This document shows positions 46,701 through 53,192 of a stretch of 64,000 nucleotides of DNA, piece after piece (positions within the stretch are counted from its first letter, which is position 1; each line of letters begins with the position of its first letter). The notes under the pieces were generated by a model that saw only the letters and a list, made by a program, of their open reading frames with translations, was not told the origin of the DNA and searched no databases. Both the position numbers and the translations under genes were made by a program. Origin of the DNA: Thermoanaerobaculia bacterium (lineage in GTDB: Bacteria; Acidobacteriota; Thermoanaerobaculia; Multivoradales; J023). The stretch is from NCBI GenBank assembly GCA_030431255.1, contig JAUIJL010000016.1:124001-188000 (forward strand), written 5' to 3'.

Positions 46701-47204
46701 CTGCCCTTTGATCTGCCCGCTCTGCGGTATTCCGGGCATCCGCTCTACACCCGGAGCGCCCAGGAGCCTCAATTCAAGATGCTCAACAGCGGCATTCTGC
46801 TCACCTCGCCGCCCCCCGCCCTGCAGGAGATGATCGAAGAATCCTACGGCGGCCCCAGCCTGCCCGGCGCCACCTTCGACGATACCTTCGTACCCAGCGC
46901 CTGGACCGGCAGCGCGAGCCAGATCGATCTTTACAACAAGGTGGTGAAGGTCTCCTGCCGGGGCTGTCACATTACCCGCGATGCACCGATCGATTGGGCC
47001 GCCTTTGATCCTGCTGGGCCGCCGCTGGGTTTCAAGGACTACGGGGGATTGAGCAAATACTTGACCTGCACCGCCTTAGCCATGCCCAACGCCAAGGTCA
47101 CCTACGACAACTTCTGGACCAGCAATCCGGAATTCCAACCCAACATCCTGGCCAACAGCGGCCTATTGGGTTGGTTGCCCACGGACGATTGTCCCGACTG
47201 CTGA
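43713..47204 (+). CDS. secreted multidomain protein with carboxypeptidase-regulatory-like domains and CXXCH haem motifs
   Basis: A 1163-residue protein from ATG 43713 (GGAGG 6 nt upstream); the track start at 43593 lies inside the tyrosinase gene. The N-terminus is a signal peptide followed by FRDDFESGSVGAWS. At least two transthyretin-like regulatory domains follow (TDCRGRFVLPQIPPADYEI; GVTDEQGMFEILRFNESPR), then a ZU5-like segment (ARLTIPAGALVYEDGTPATE). Near the C-terminus are two c-type haem motifs, CLDCHGGEPD and CRGCHITRD. The last residues DDCPDC add two more Cys. It is likely a periplasmic or surface redox protein and may pass electrons to or from the tyrosinase-like enzyme; the pairing is inferred from adjacency (37-bp gap). 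Confidence 0.75.
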   Translation: MFGSRQLFPRALGWACLLCVAILAFGSLIDAGEDGLIFRDDFESGSVGAWSEAVGLADPVESQEIHGFVFTAVADGSEKYLPEVTVYARDLATGNETDRRSTDCRGRFVLPQIPPADYEICLEAPGFISSCSGPVTVDNLTVFPQAYELVPTVAVAEVLYGAVALADGSPARFTDVTFGIDQQASVQLIDTGTQQVVTEVPVGCHQQFVISGFEADSHYVLRARYAGTSVDVPATFDGTPSEMVLANRRPVIESLYAAVGGVATFQPAAGSTVRVMLESRDADADSLTVRLQTDHGILVPLRGAPSGAEADWTLDSRLVRQNLWALVGDDFGGYARQRLDLITDQGIRFGGQVLDSEGQPIVGAEVTLDGEGGVTDEQGMFEILRFNESPRYLLNIRKSGYPLLSRVLLRPENGRIYRLQAAQRFVADPKGSILVLEEGVKNPARLTIPAGALVYEDGTPATEPVNVYLRTRDLSDVDNGMPGDYMGLDEDGNEVALTSFGVISITVEDSAGNELNLAPGQGAQIAIPIPESKQGLSLPTTIPIWIYDQARGLWERASEGSRFENYYVAVVDHFSEINADIELVNWACVRVLVDTSVLALPFDLRIEVPSTGDVLTHTVSDPVNVIYALPPSTPIELVVLDASGVPIETSRQMLNTGAFNPGCACPPAYPYSCCTAQTTMTLDVKPSSGFLEFIGTATEAEALWYYSVIDPVAATGAGTISSSGTAVTGVGTSFTGFFTVGDLLQPAPTSGAGTVSNTAGSNTVSLDSGTFPAGFFLAGDILRAAGQTRVVMVPGTTSVTTNSSFDPPLSSASYERLELRRVSLVPNALSLQVDTAFNHAPTGATYEKVGTKPTLADWNAANGLAGPPDAEAVYYNAPDLGFGRWMSYKVTGADVAYSVANYGIPGIADPNEVTSARLAAMGITDLRFATVTMEYSDHPILSGGRYTKFYVYNNVGERIIAADLDGVVRYLPHLCLDCHGGEPDSFDSRGDAGAHFLPFDLPALRYSGHPLYTRSAQEPQFKMLNSGILLTSPPPALQEMIEESYGGPSLPGATFDDTFVPSAWTGSASQIDLYNKVVKVSCRGCHITRDAPIDWAAFDPAGPPLGFKDYGGLSKYLTCTALAMPNAKVTYDNFWTSNPEFQPNILANSGLLGWLPTDDCPDC

Positions 47205-47669
47205 GCGAATCGACGAAGGTCGATACCGGCCGCGGCTCGGATCTTCCTCTAAGGCTTGCTCGGATCGCGGCTCAACCCGCAGGAGGTAGCCCGAAGTCTG
47301 CTGCCCCGTCGAGTTGACGGTTCTCGCCGTCGACCGAGGGAGAAGATTCCCGGCACCCTGTCCGAACGGGGAACCGACATCCGAGCCCTGGAAGCGATCG
47401 TCGGCGCGACCGTCCGGGTGTTCCGGACGGTTGGAGATCCGTGAGATCGCTCTGAGGCTATCACCGTCGGTGGTGTATTCGCTGTTGTCAGGAACCTGAG
47501 CCGTGCTGATTCAAGTCGTGCTCGGCTCGACGTGATCCGGTAAGCTATTTGTGCAGACAAGATCGGGGTTGGTTCGGCGGCGGTTGGAAAGGCATCTGCG
47601 ATAGCTTTCCCGCTTCTAGAGTCAGACCGATGTGCTCGAGAATTCTCATAGGACAACTTGAGGGAAGCA
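47205..47669. other. intergenic region containing repeat copy 2 and the ECF-operon promoter region
   Basis: No supported gene. It contains copy 2 of the 76-bp repeat (47362-47437), whose frame reads ERGTDIRALEAIVGATVRVF as in BrxHI and then stops, with no BrxHI homology before it. A GGAAC...GTC pair downstream of the repeat resembles an ECF promoter, but its spacing (~18-19) is long, so I do not call it. Confidence 0.5.
47362..47437 (+). repeat. 76-bp direct repeat, copy 2 (orphan copy of the brxHI 3' end)
   Basis: Same sequence and orientation as 40093-40168, offset 7269 bp, one mismatch. The inverted arms ACCGTCCGG/CCGGACGGT lie at 47409-47431. The copy stands outside any gene and marks the right edge of the tyrosinase segment. 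Confidence 0.92.
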
Positions 47670-48278
47670 TTGGTCATTTCAGACGACTCGGCGCGAGATC
47701 GGGAGTTCGGCCGTTTGTACCAAGCCTATTTTAGGCGGGTGTGTTTTTTCTATTCGAAACAAGGTTTCCCAGCGGCGCAGTCGGAAGAGCTGGCCCAAGA
47801 CGCTTTTCTCAATATCTACAAAGGTCTGGGCAACTTTCGAGGCGAGTCCAACATCGAAACGTGGATTTTCCGGATCGTCAGAAATACTTTGAAGAATAGG
47901 TTCCGCCAAGATCAAGCCCAGAGGCGAGGTGCGACCGAGGTGTCGATCTCGAGAAACGATGAAGAGTCAGGGGCTGTTGCGGAGGGACCGGTCGCGGTCG
48001 ATGACGGTTCAGAACCGGAGCGGGCCCTGCTTTCGGCAGAGAAGCTCCGCTTGCTCCAGGCGGCCTTGGCCGAGCTGCCACCTCAAATGCGGGAAGTGTT
48101 GACGTTGAGGCTCAGCAGCGGGTTGAAGTATCGAGAAATCGCCGAGAGGATGAATATATCCATCGACACCGTGAAATCGCACCTCTTTCAAGCCCGTCAA
48201 AAATTGAAGATGTCAGTGGGCAGCTACTTCGAAATCGAGCGGGATGACGATCAAGGGGGTGGCCATGGAAACGCGTAA
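47670..48278 (+). CDS. ECF-family RNA polymerase sigma factor
   Basis: A 202-residue protein. Region 2 is visible in ELAQDAFLNIYKGLGNFRG and WIFRIVRNTLKNRFRQ, region 4 in LAELPPQMREVLTLRLSSG and YREIAERMNISIDTVKSHL. I prefer TTG 47670 because GAGGG lies 5 nt upstream; the track uses TTG 47658. The gene overlaps the downstream anti-sigma gene by 14 bp, the usual pairing. It probably drives the long downstream CHAT/caspase gene train, and so ties that set to an envelope or stress signal. Confidence 0.92.
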   Translation: MVISDDSARDREFGRLYQAYFRRVCFFYSKQGFPAAQSEELAQDAFLNIYKGLGNFRGESNIETWIFRIVRNTLKNRFRQDQAQRRGATEVSISRNDEESGAVAEGPVAVDDGSEPERALLSAEKLRLLQAALAELPPQMREVLTLRLSSGLKYREIAERMNISIDTVKSHLFQARQKLKMSVGSYFEIERDDDQGGGHGNA

Positions 48279-49014
48279 GCCCAGCTTGGCCGACGGTTTA
48301 CGGCAGCTGGGTCGTGAATCCGCCAGCCATCCTACGCACCTCGATCTGCTGGCCCTTGCGATGGATGAGCTCGACCGCGATCGACAGGGGCTGCTGGAGG
48401 ATCATCTGCTTGAGTGCGAGCCGTGCCGGCAACGATTCAAAGACCTGCAATGCTTGCCGGAGGAGCCCTTTGGCTCCGATCAAGCTCCCTCAGAGAAGCG
48501 AGTAGATGAGCTTTGGGAGTCCTTACAGTCGCGAGTGGCTGAGGAGAAGAAGCTCAAGTCGGCACCCGGCCCCTTTAGATATTTGGCCGCTGCGGCTTCA
48601 CTCACTCTTATGTGTGGAGCTTTTTGGATTGGGCAATGGACGGGCGAGGTCGAGAGGCCTACGGTGGTAGCAGTGACGGCTCTCAGCCCTGCTCATCTCA
48701 CCAGAGCCGAGTCGGCCACAGATTCCGTCAATTGTCCGGATCCATCTGAAGGCTCCAAATCGTTTGTGTTGCTGTTGCCGGTGGAGCCCGAAGGCGCCAC
48801 GGCTCCGTACGATGTGGTGATCAAAATCGGCGGAATGCCCGAATCCGAAGAGAGATTGAAGTTTGAAGGGGTCCGGGCGCATGGATTGGGCCAGCTGGCG
48901 ATTCAGATTCCCTTCGACCTTCTTCCGGACGGCGACCACGCGATCGAGGTCGAATCGACGGAGGGATCCCCCACCCGATTCGAGCTGCGGGTCAATTGTC
49001 GCCGCGGCCGCTGA
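48265..49014 (+). CDS. zf-HC2 anti-sigma factor with one transmembrane helix
   Basis: A 249-residue protein from ATG 48265 (GGGGGTGG upstream), overlapping the sigma gene. The zinc-binding anti-sigma motif H-x3-C-x2-C is seen in DHLLECEPCRQRF (~residues 47-59). One transmembrane helix (RYLAAAASLTLMCGAFWIGQW) leads to a ~130-residue extracytoplasmic part. This is the standard layout for membrane anti-sigma factors that release the ECF factor after a signal, often by proteolysis. Proteases are abundant among the downstream genes, so one of them could be the releasing enzyme, which is inference. Confidence 0.88.
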   Translation: METRKPSLADGLRQLGRESASHPTHLDLLALAMDELDRDRQGLLEDHLLECEPCRQRFKDLQCLPEEPFGSDQAPSEKRVDELWESLQSRVAEEKKLKSAPGPFRYLAAAASLTLMCGAFWIGQWTGEVERPTVVAVTALSPAHLTRAESATDSVNCPDPSEGSKSFVLLLPVEPEGATAPYDVVIKIGGMPESEERLKFEGVRAHGLGQLAIQIPFDLLPDGDHAIEVESTEGSPTRFELRVNCRRGR

Positions 49015-49045
49015 GGTGGATGCCGTCCGCTTTGAGCTCCACAGT

Positions 49046-51790
49046 ATGTCCAAAACGACACGCTTTTGGATCGGATTGCTGTGTTTGGCGACAGTCGCGG
49101 CCACGGCTTGCCGTTTTAAGCCGGAGTTGGGTCACGAAAACAGCCCCAACGAGAAAGAGTCCAAAAAAACCGCGACTCTTGAGCAAGGTGGTGCGGGGTC
49201 GAGCGCTTCTGGACCGGCACAGAGTCCGGAAACAAAAGAGAAACGTCTCGAAGAGCTGAGCGAGGCAGTCGCCCGGGCGAGAACGGCGGGTGATCCAAGG
49301 GGGCTGGCCGACAGCCTGGAGCGATTCGGAGCCCGGTCGGCGGCAACCGGTGAGTCCGAGACCGCTGTAGAGAGTTATGAAGAAGCTCTCTCGATCTATC
49401 GTCAGCTGGGATTAGCCGAGGGCGAGCTCCGCTGCTACCGGTGGCTGGCGAGGCTCCACAGGATTTCCGGAGATGTCGGGGAAGCCTTGGAGAGTTACCG
49501 ACGGGCGTATTCCCTGGCTGAGGAGTTGGGAGATCCTGTCCGCCAAGGGCTCGCTGTCAACGGCTGGGCGGTTTTGAACGATCAAATCGGTGATCTCGGA
49601 TCGGCGGTGGTGGGTTTCGAGGAAGCGCTTGGACTTTTCCTAGAGTCGAATGCGGAGGCGGAAACCGCTTTGGCGAGCACGAACCTGGCGGCCACTCTCG
49701 CCCAGCTCGGACAATCCGCCCGGGCCATGGACCTTCTGACCGATGCCATAGACGTCTATCGAACACTCGAAGATCGCGAGGGGCAGGTCTCCGTTTGGCT
49801 CCAGGTGGGTTGGTTATATTTTCTCGACGGTGAGCTGAGCCGTGCCAAAACGGCGTTGTTGGAAGCCGAGCGTTTGGTGACTCCGGAGATGAGCCCAGGG
49901 CTGCGAGCCGGCATCCAAGGGCGCCTCGGAACGGTTTTTCTCGCTGAGCAAGAGTGGGAGCGTGCCGAGAATCAGTATCTCGCCGCGATAAAAACAGGCC
50001 GGGATCACGGTTTGTCGAGCAGCCTTGCCTACTCACTGGTCAATCTTTGCCGTTGGCATGTGATTTCGGAACAGGCGCTGAAAGGCGAGGAGACTTGCGA
50101 TCGGGCGGTGTCGGCTGCCCGAGAAGCCGGCAACGAAGGAGCTTTGGCGAGCTCTCACCTTTGGCGAGCACATCGCTATCGAGAGGCCGGTGTGCCGGCA
50201 ATGGCGATGCGTGACGCCATGTCGGCCGTGAGCTCGCTGGAAAAGATGGGTTTGCGGGTTCCGGGGCGCCGAGGTAGATCTCAATATGCGTCTGAACGAT
50301 CCGCCTATTTCGACTTGGTGGTCGAGCTCGCCATGGAGCTCGGACGTACAGGGGAAGCCTTGGCGGCCAGTGACCGTCTCCGCAGCCAAGGACTGGCCGA
50401 AGCCTTGATGAAGATTAGAGATCCCATTTCCGGCGGTGGGCATACCGAAGCCCGGCGGTTGCTGTTGCAGATGGCCGACCTTCAAGGCGCTGCTCAAGCG
50501 GAGCGGGCTCTGGGAGAAAGCGGCGACGATGTCGAACGGCGGTTGAGGGAAACCTATGCGGCTTATGAGCGTCTACACCGTCCGGATGCCCAGCTGGTGC
50601 CTCAGAGGTTGGAAGCTCTAGGAAGCAAAATCGTCGAGCCGAGCCGATGGTTGGAAACAAGATCGGACGATCCTTTGGTGATCGTCTTCGGGATCGGCGA
50701 ACGAAAATCCTTCGTCTGGACCGTTGAGAAGAGCGGAATTCACGGGCACCGTCTAGAGGTGTCGACAAAGGAGCTCGAGTCCTTGGCTTCCGGTTTTCTA
50801 AGATATCTGTCCGATGCCCGAGGTTGGATCCACGCCAGGCATCGCACGGCTTTGGGCCGTGCTCTTTTCGATGCGCTGCTATTGCCGATCTCCGATCGAA
50901 TGACCCGAGAGCGAAGGCTGATCATCGTTCCCGACGGGAGCTTACGTTCGATTCCTTTTGCAGCCTTACCCTTTCCGGGCGGCGGGTCGGAGGCCGGGGA
51001 AACATATCTGATCGAAAAGCACGAGATCGTCCAGGCTCCCTCCCTGGGGTTGCTGACGGCTCTCGGAGCAAGGCAGAAATCGGCCGCGAGAAAGCGAATC
51101 GGAGTGATTGCCGATCCGGTTTACGGTCCCTCGGATCCACGTTGGCCGAAGGACAGACCACCGGCGCCGAGCCAAGAAGAGTTTGCTCGCCTCGAAGGCG
51201 CGGTGCGGGAGATTGAGGCCATCAGAATCATGTTGGGTGCCGAATCCGGGGAATGGGCCACCGGCTATGAGGCCTCTGCGGCGGCGATTCGAGAGGGTAC
51301 CTTGGACCTCTCCGAATTCGCGATTCTTCATTTCGCCGTTCATGGGAGTCTGGACTCGGAGCGTCCCGAGCTTTCTGCTCTCGTTCTTTCCCAATACGAC
51401 CGATTCGGTCGCCCTGTTGACGCGTTTCTTCGGGTCGGAGATATTTTCTTCTTGGATCTCAAGGCCCAGTTGGTGGTGGCCGGGGCTTGCCGTACGGGGT
51501 TGGGAGGCACTTTTAGAAGCCAGGCTCTCAGTGCCTTTGCCCAAGCTTTCATGGCGGCGGGCGCATCTCAAGTCTTGGTCAGCCATTGGTTGGTAGACGA
51601 TCAAGCCACTTCTATGCTGATGACCCGGTTCTACGACTACCTGACTCAAGAGGGTTATCGGCCCGGCGCAGCACTTAGGCGAGCTCAACGGGATTTGTTG
51701 AAGGATCCCCGTTTTCGTCGTCCCTACTTTTGGGCGCCGTTTGTGCTCCAAGGCGACGGTTCGAGCCTTCGCTTGCCGGGCTTTGGTTGA
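49046..51790 (+). CDS. CHAT-domain lipoprotein with TPR repeats, ECF operon
   Basis: A 914-residue protein from ATG 49046; the track start 48863 lies inside the anti-sigma gene. A lipoprotein-like signal (FWIGLLCLATVAATAC) suggests an extracytoplasmic membrane anchor. TPR repeats fill ~70-450 (AVESYEEALSIYRQLGLAEG; EWERAENQYLAAIKTGRDH). The CHAT protease domain occupies the C-terminal third, with catalytic His in ILHFAVHGSLDS (~761) and Cys in VVAGACRTGLGG (~813), and MAAGASQVLVSHWLVDDQA near the end. It parallels the CHAT lipoprotein at 12.2-15.3 kb. Following a sigma/anti-sigma pair, it is likely an inducible protease. Substrate unknown; candidates are its operon partners. Confidence 0.88.
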   Translation: MSKTTRFWIGLLCLATVAATACRFKPELGHENSPNEKESKKTATLEQGGAGSSASGPAQSPETKEKRLEELSEAVARARTAGDPRGLADSLERFGARSAATGESETAVESYEEALSIYRQLGLAEGELRCYRWLARLHRISGDVGEALESYRRAYSLAEELGDPVRQGLAVNGWAVLNDQIGDLGSAVVGFEEALGLFLESNAEAETALASTNLAATLAQLGQSARAMDLLTDAIDVYRTLEDREGQVSVWLQVGWLYFLDGELSRAKTALLEAERLVTPEMSPGLRAGIQGRLGTVFLAEQEWERAENQYLAAIKTGRDHGLSSSLAYSLVNLCRWHVISEQALKGEETCDRAVSAAREAGNEGALASSHLWRAHRYREAGVPAMAMRDAMSAVSSLEKMGLRVPGRRGRSQYASERSAYFDLVVELAMELGRTGEALAASDRLRSQGLAEALMKIRDPISGGGHTEARRLLLQMADLQGAAQAERALGESGDDVERRLRETYAAYERLHRPDAQLVPQRLEALGSKIVEPSRWLETRSDDPLVIVFGIGERKSFVWTVEKSGIHGHRLEVSTKELESLASGFLRYLSDARGWIHARHRTALGRALFDALLLPISDRMTRERRLIIVPDGSLRSIPFAALPFPGGGSEAGETYLIEKHEIVQAPSLGLLTALGARQKSAARKRIGVIADPVYGPSDPRWPKDRPPAPSQEEFARLEGAVREIEAIRIMLGAESGEWATGYEASAAAIREGTLDLSEFAILHFAVHGSLDSERPELSALVLSQYDRFGRPVDAFLRVGDIFFLDLKAQLVVAGACRTGLGGTFRSQALSAFAQAFMAAGASQVLVSHWLVDDQATSMLMTRFYDYLTQEGYRPGAALRRAQRDLLKDPRFRRPYFWAPFVLQGDGSSLRLPGFG

Positions 51791-51819
51791 GCGATCGTCT
51801 GAACAATTCGCCGACACCG

Positions 51820-52035
51820 GTGTCTAAGAAGAAAACAACGCCTCGGTCGGTCGACTCGACCGCCGTCTACGAAAACGTTTACTTCTTGGAGGAAGATGTG
51901 TCTTCAGACCTCTTGTTTTCGAGCATGCCCGGCCCACTCCTAAACGACCCGCCGCCAGATCCGCCTGTCGATCAAAACACGGGTGACAAAAATCCCGAAT
52001 CCAAAGGGGCCAAGATCAAGAAAAAGAAGCCCTGA
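51820..52035 (+). CDS. small charged Pro-rich peptide between protease genes
   Basis: A 71-residue peptide from GTG 51820, reading on to TGA; the ribosome site is weak, so the start is uncertain (TTG 51785 is possible). Both ends are Lys-rich (SKKKTTPR; KGAKIKKKKP) and the middle is acidic and Pro-rich (FLEEDVSSDLLF; NDPPPDPPVDQNTGDKN). It is not an antisense shadow and sits in the 400-bp gap between the CHAT and caspase genes. I do not recognise it. It could be a protease substrate or regulator, but this is speculation. Confidence 0.45.
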   Translation: MSKKKTTPRSVDSTAVYENVYFLEEDVSSDLLFSSMPGPLLNDPPPDPPVDQNTGDKNPESKGAKIKKKKP

Positions 52036-52062
52036 TTCGCTGGGCTGCTAAGCCACAGGATA

Positions 52063-52102
52063 AGAGAGCCCAAGAAATTTTCGATTTTTTGGGCGCCTCT
52101 CT
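52063..52102. promoter_or_regulatory. hairpin between the small peptide and the caspase gene
   Basis: AGAGAG-CCC-AA pairs with TT-GGG-(cgc bulge)-CTCTCT, with further A/T pairing inside. A T6 tract lies in the 3' arm. It could attenuate or process the operon transcript. Confidence 0.45.
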
Positions 52103-52191
52103 GAACATTCCGGCTCGATTGGACTCTATCGGTAGCAAAGATTCCGCAGTTGTCAGAATCGAAAGATGGCCGAGAGTCCGAGGGAGCTGAG

Positions 52192-53184
52192 ATGAGATCG
52201 TTTGATCGTGGTTTTGCCGTCGTCGTCGGGATCAAGTCGTATGAGCATGTTGGTGTCCTTGACGATGCCGTTTTAAGGGACGCTGCTGATCTGGCCGAGG
52301 TGCTCCGTGACCCGGATCGTTGTGCGTATCCAATTGAGCAAGTTCGACACCTCCGGGATCGCCTAGCCACGGCGGATGCCGTCCGTCGGGACCTGCGTTG
52401 GCTTGCGGAGGTCACGGGTCCCGACGATACGGCGGTGTTCTTCTTCTCCGGTCACGGCTTCCGGGCTCGACGAGCCGACGGCAACGGGTGGGCCAATGCC
52501 CTGGTCGCGGTGGACGGAAACCCGGCGGATTTTCCCACCGGATTGATCGAAGAACGAGAGCTGACGGAGCTTTTAAGAGGGATTCGAGCGGGCCGGTTGC
52601 TGGTGATCCTCGACGCATGTTTTGCGGCCGGCGTCGGTGAGATCAAAGACGTCGTGGTGGACAGCGACTTGATCAAATCCGGATTCGACGAGTCTTTTTA
52701 CGAACGACTCGGCCACGGCAAGGGGCGGGTTTTGATCGCGTCGAGCCGAGCCGAGGAAGGGTCCTATTTCGCCAAGGACGGACGGCACAGCAGATTCAGT
52801 CATCACCTCCTGGAAGCTTTGGAAAAGGGCGTGGACGGAGACACCGAGATCGTCGGTGTTCTCGACCTGTTCCGGCATCTTTCAGTCGCGGTCCGGGAAC
52901 ACGATCCCAGCCGGCCCCAGCATCCGGTCTTAAAGGCGGAAGTGGAAGACAACTTCGCCATCGCCATGGCACCGCGGCGCTCACAAGCAGATCTCGAACG
53001 CGATCGATCTTCGAAATCTTCGGTGAACGAATCGGAACGTAGGCGGTCCAGAGACTCGGGAAGTGGCTCGAATATAGGCGTGCAGAACAACGACAGCAAT
53101 ATCGGTGTTCAAAACAACACGACCAACAATACCGGGCCGCAGATTGGATCGATCTCGGGCGGTGCCAACTTCAACTTCGGCTGA
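52192..53184 (+). CDS. caspase-like (C14) protease with amyloid-motif-like tail
   Basis: A 330-residue cytosolic protein from ATG 52192 (GAGGGAG 5 nt upstream; the track's TTG 52150 is less likely). The caspase fold covers ~5-260: FAVVVGIKSYEHVGVLDDAV at the N-terminus, catalytic His in VFFFSGHGFRA (~87) and Cys in VILDACFAAG (~142). After a charged linker the tail reads SNIGVQNND SNIGVQNNTTNNTG PQIGSISGGANFNFG. This Asn/Gln/Gly-rich tandem repeat resembles short amyloid signalling motifs that recruit bacterial death effectors. The two SNIGVQNN copies use different codons, so the repeat is kept at protein level. A matching partner motif was not found in the window. No signal peptide. Confidence 0.88.
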   Translation: MRSFDRGFAVVVGIKSYEHVGVLDDAVLRDAADLAEVLRDPDRCAYPIEQVRHLRDRLATADAVRRDLRWLAEVTGPDDTAVFFFSGHGFRARRADGNGWANALVAVDGNPADFPTGLIEERELTELLRGIRAGRLLVILDACFAAGVGEIKDVVVDSDLIKSGFDESFYERLGHGKGRVLIASSRAEEGSYFAKDGRHSRFSHHLLEALEKGVDGDTEIVGVLDLFRHLSVAVREHDPSRPQHPVLKAEVEDNFAIAMAPRRSQADLERDRSSKSSVNESERRRSRDSGSGSNIGVQNNDSNIGVQNNTTNNTGPQIGSISGGANFNFG

Positions 53185-53192
53185 GGCGGCAC

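Noticed and set aside
47256-47444. Small ORF ending ERGTDIRALEAIVGATVRVF
   Set aside because: Its C-terminal half is the repeat copy of the brxHI end; no good ribosome site and no support for a separate gene.
47487-47515. ECF-type promoter GGAAC...GTC before the sigma gene
   Set aside because: Spacing is longer than the usual 15-17 bp, so the match is too weak to annotate.
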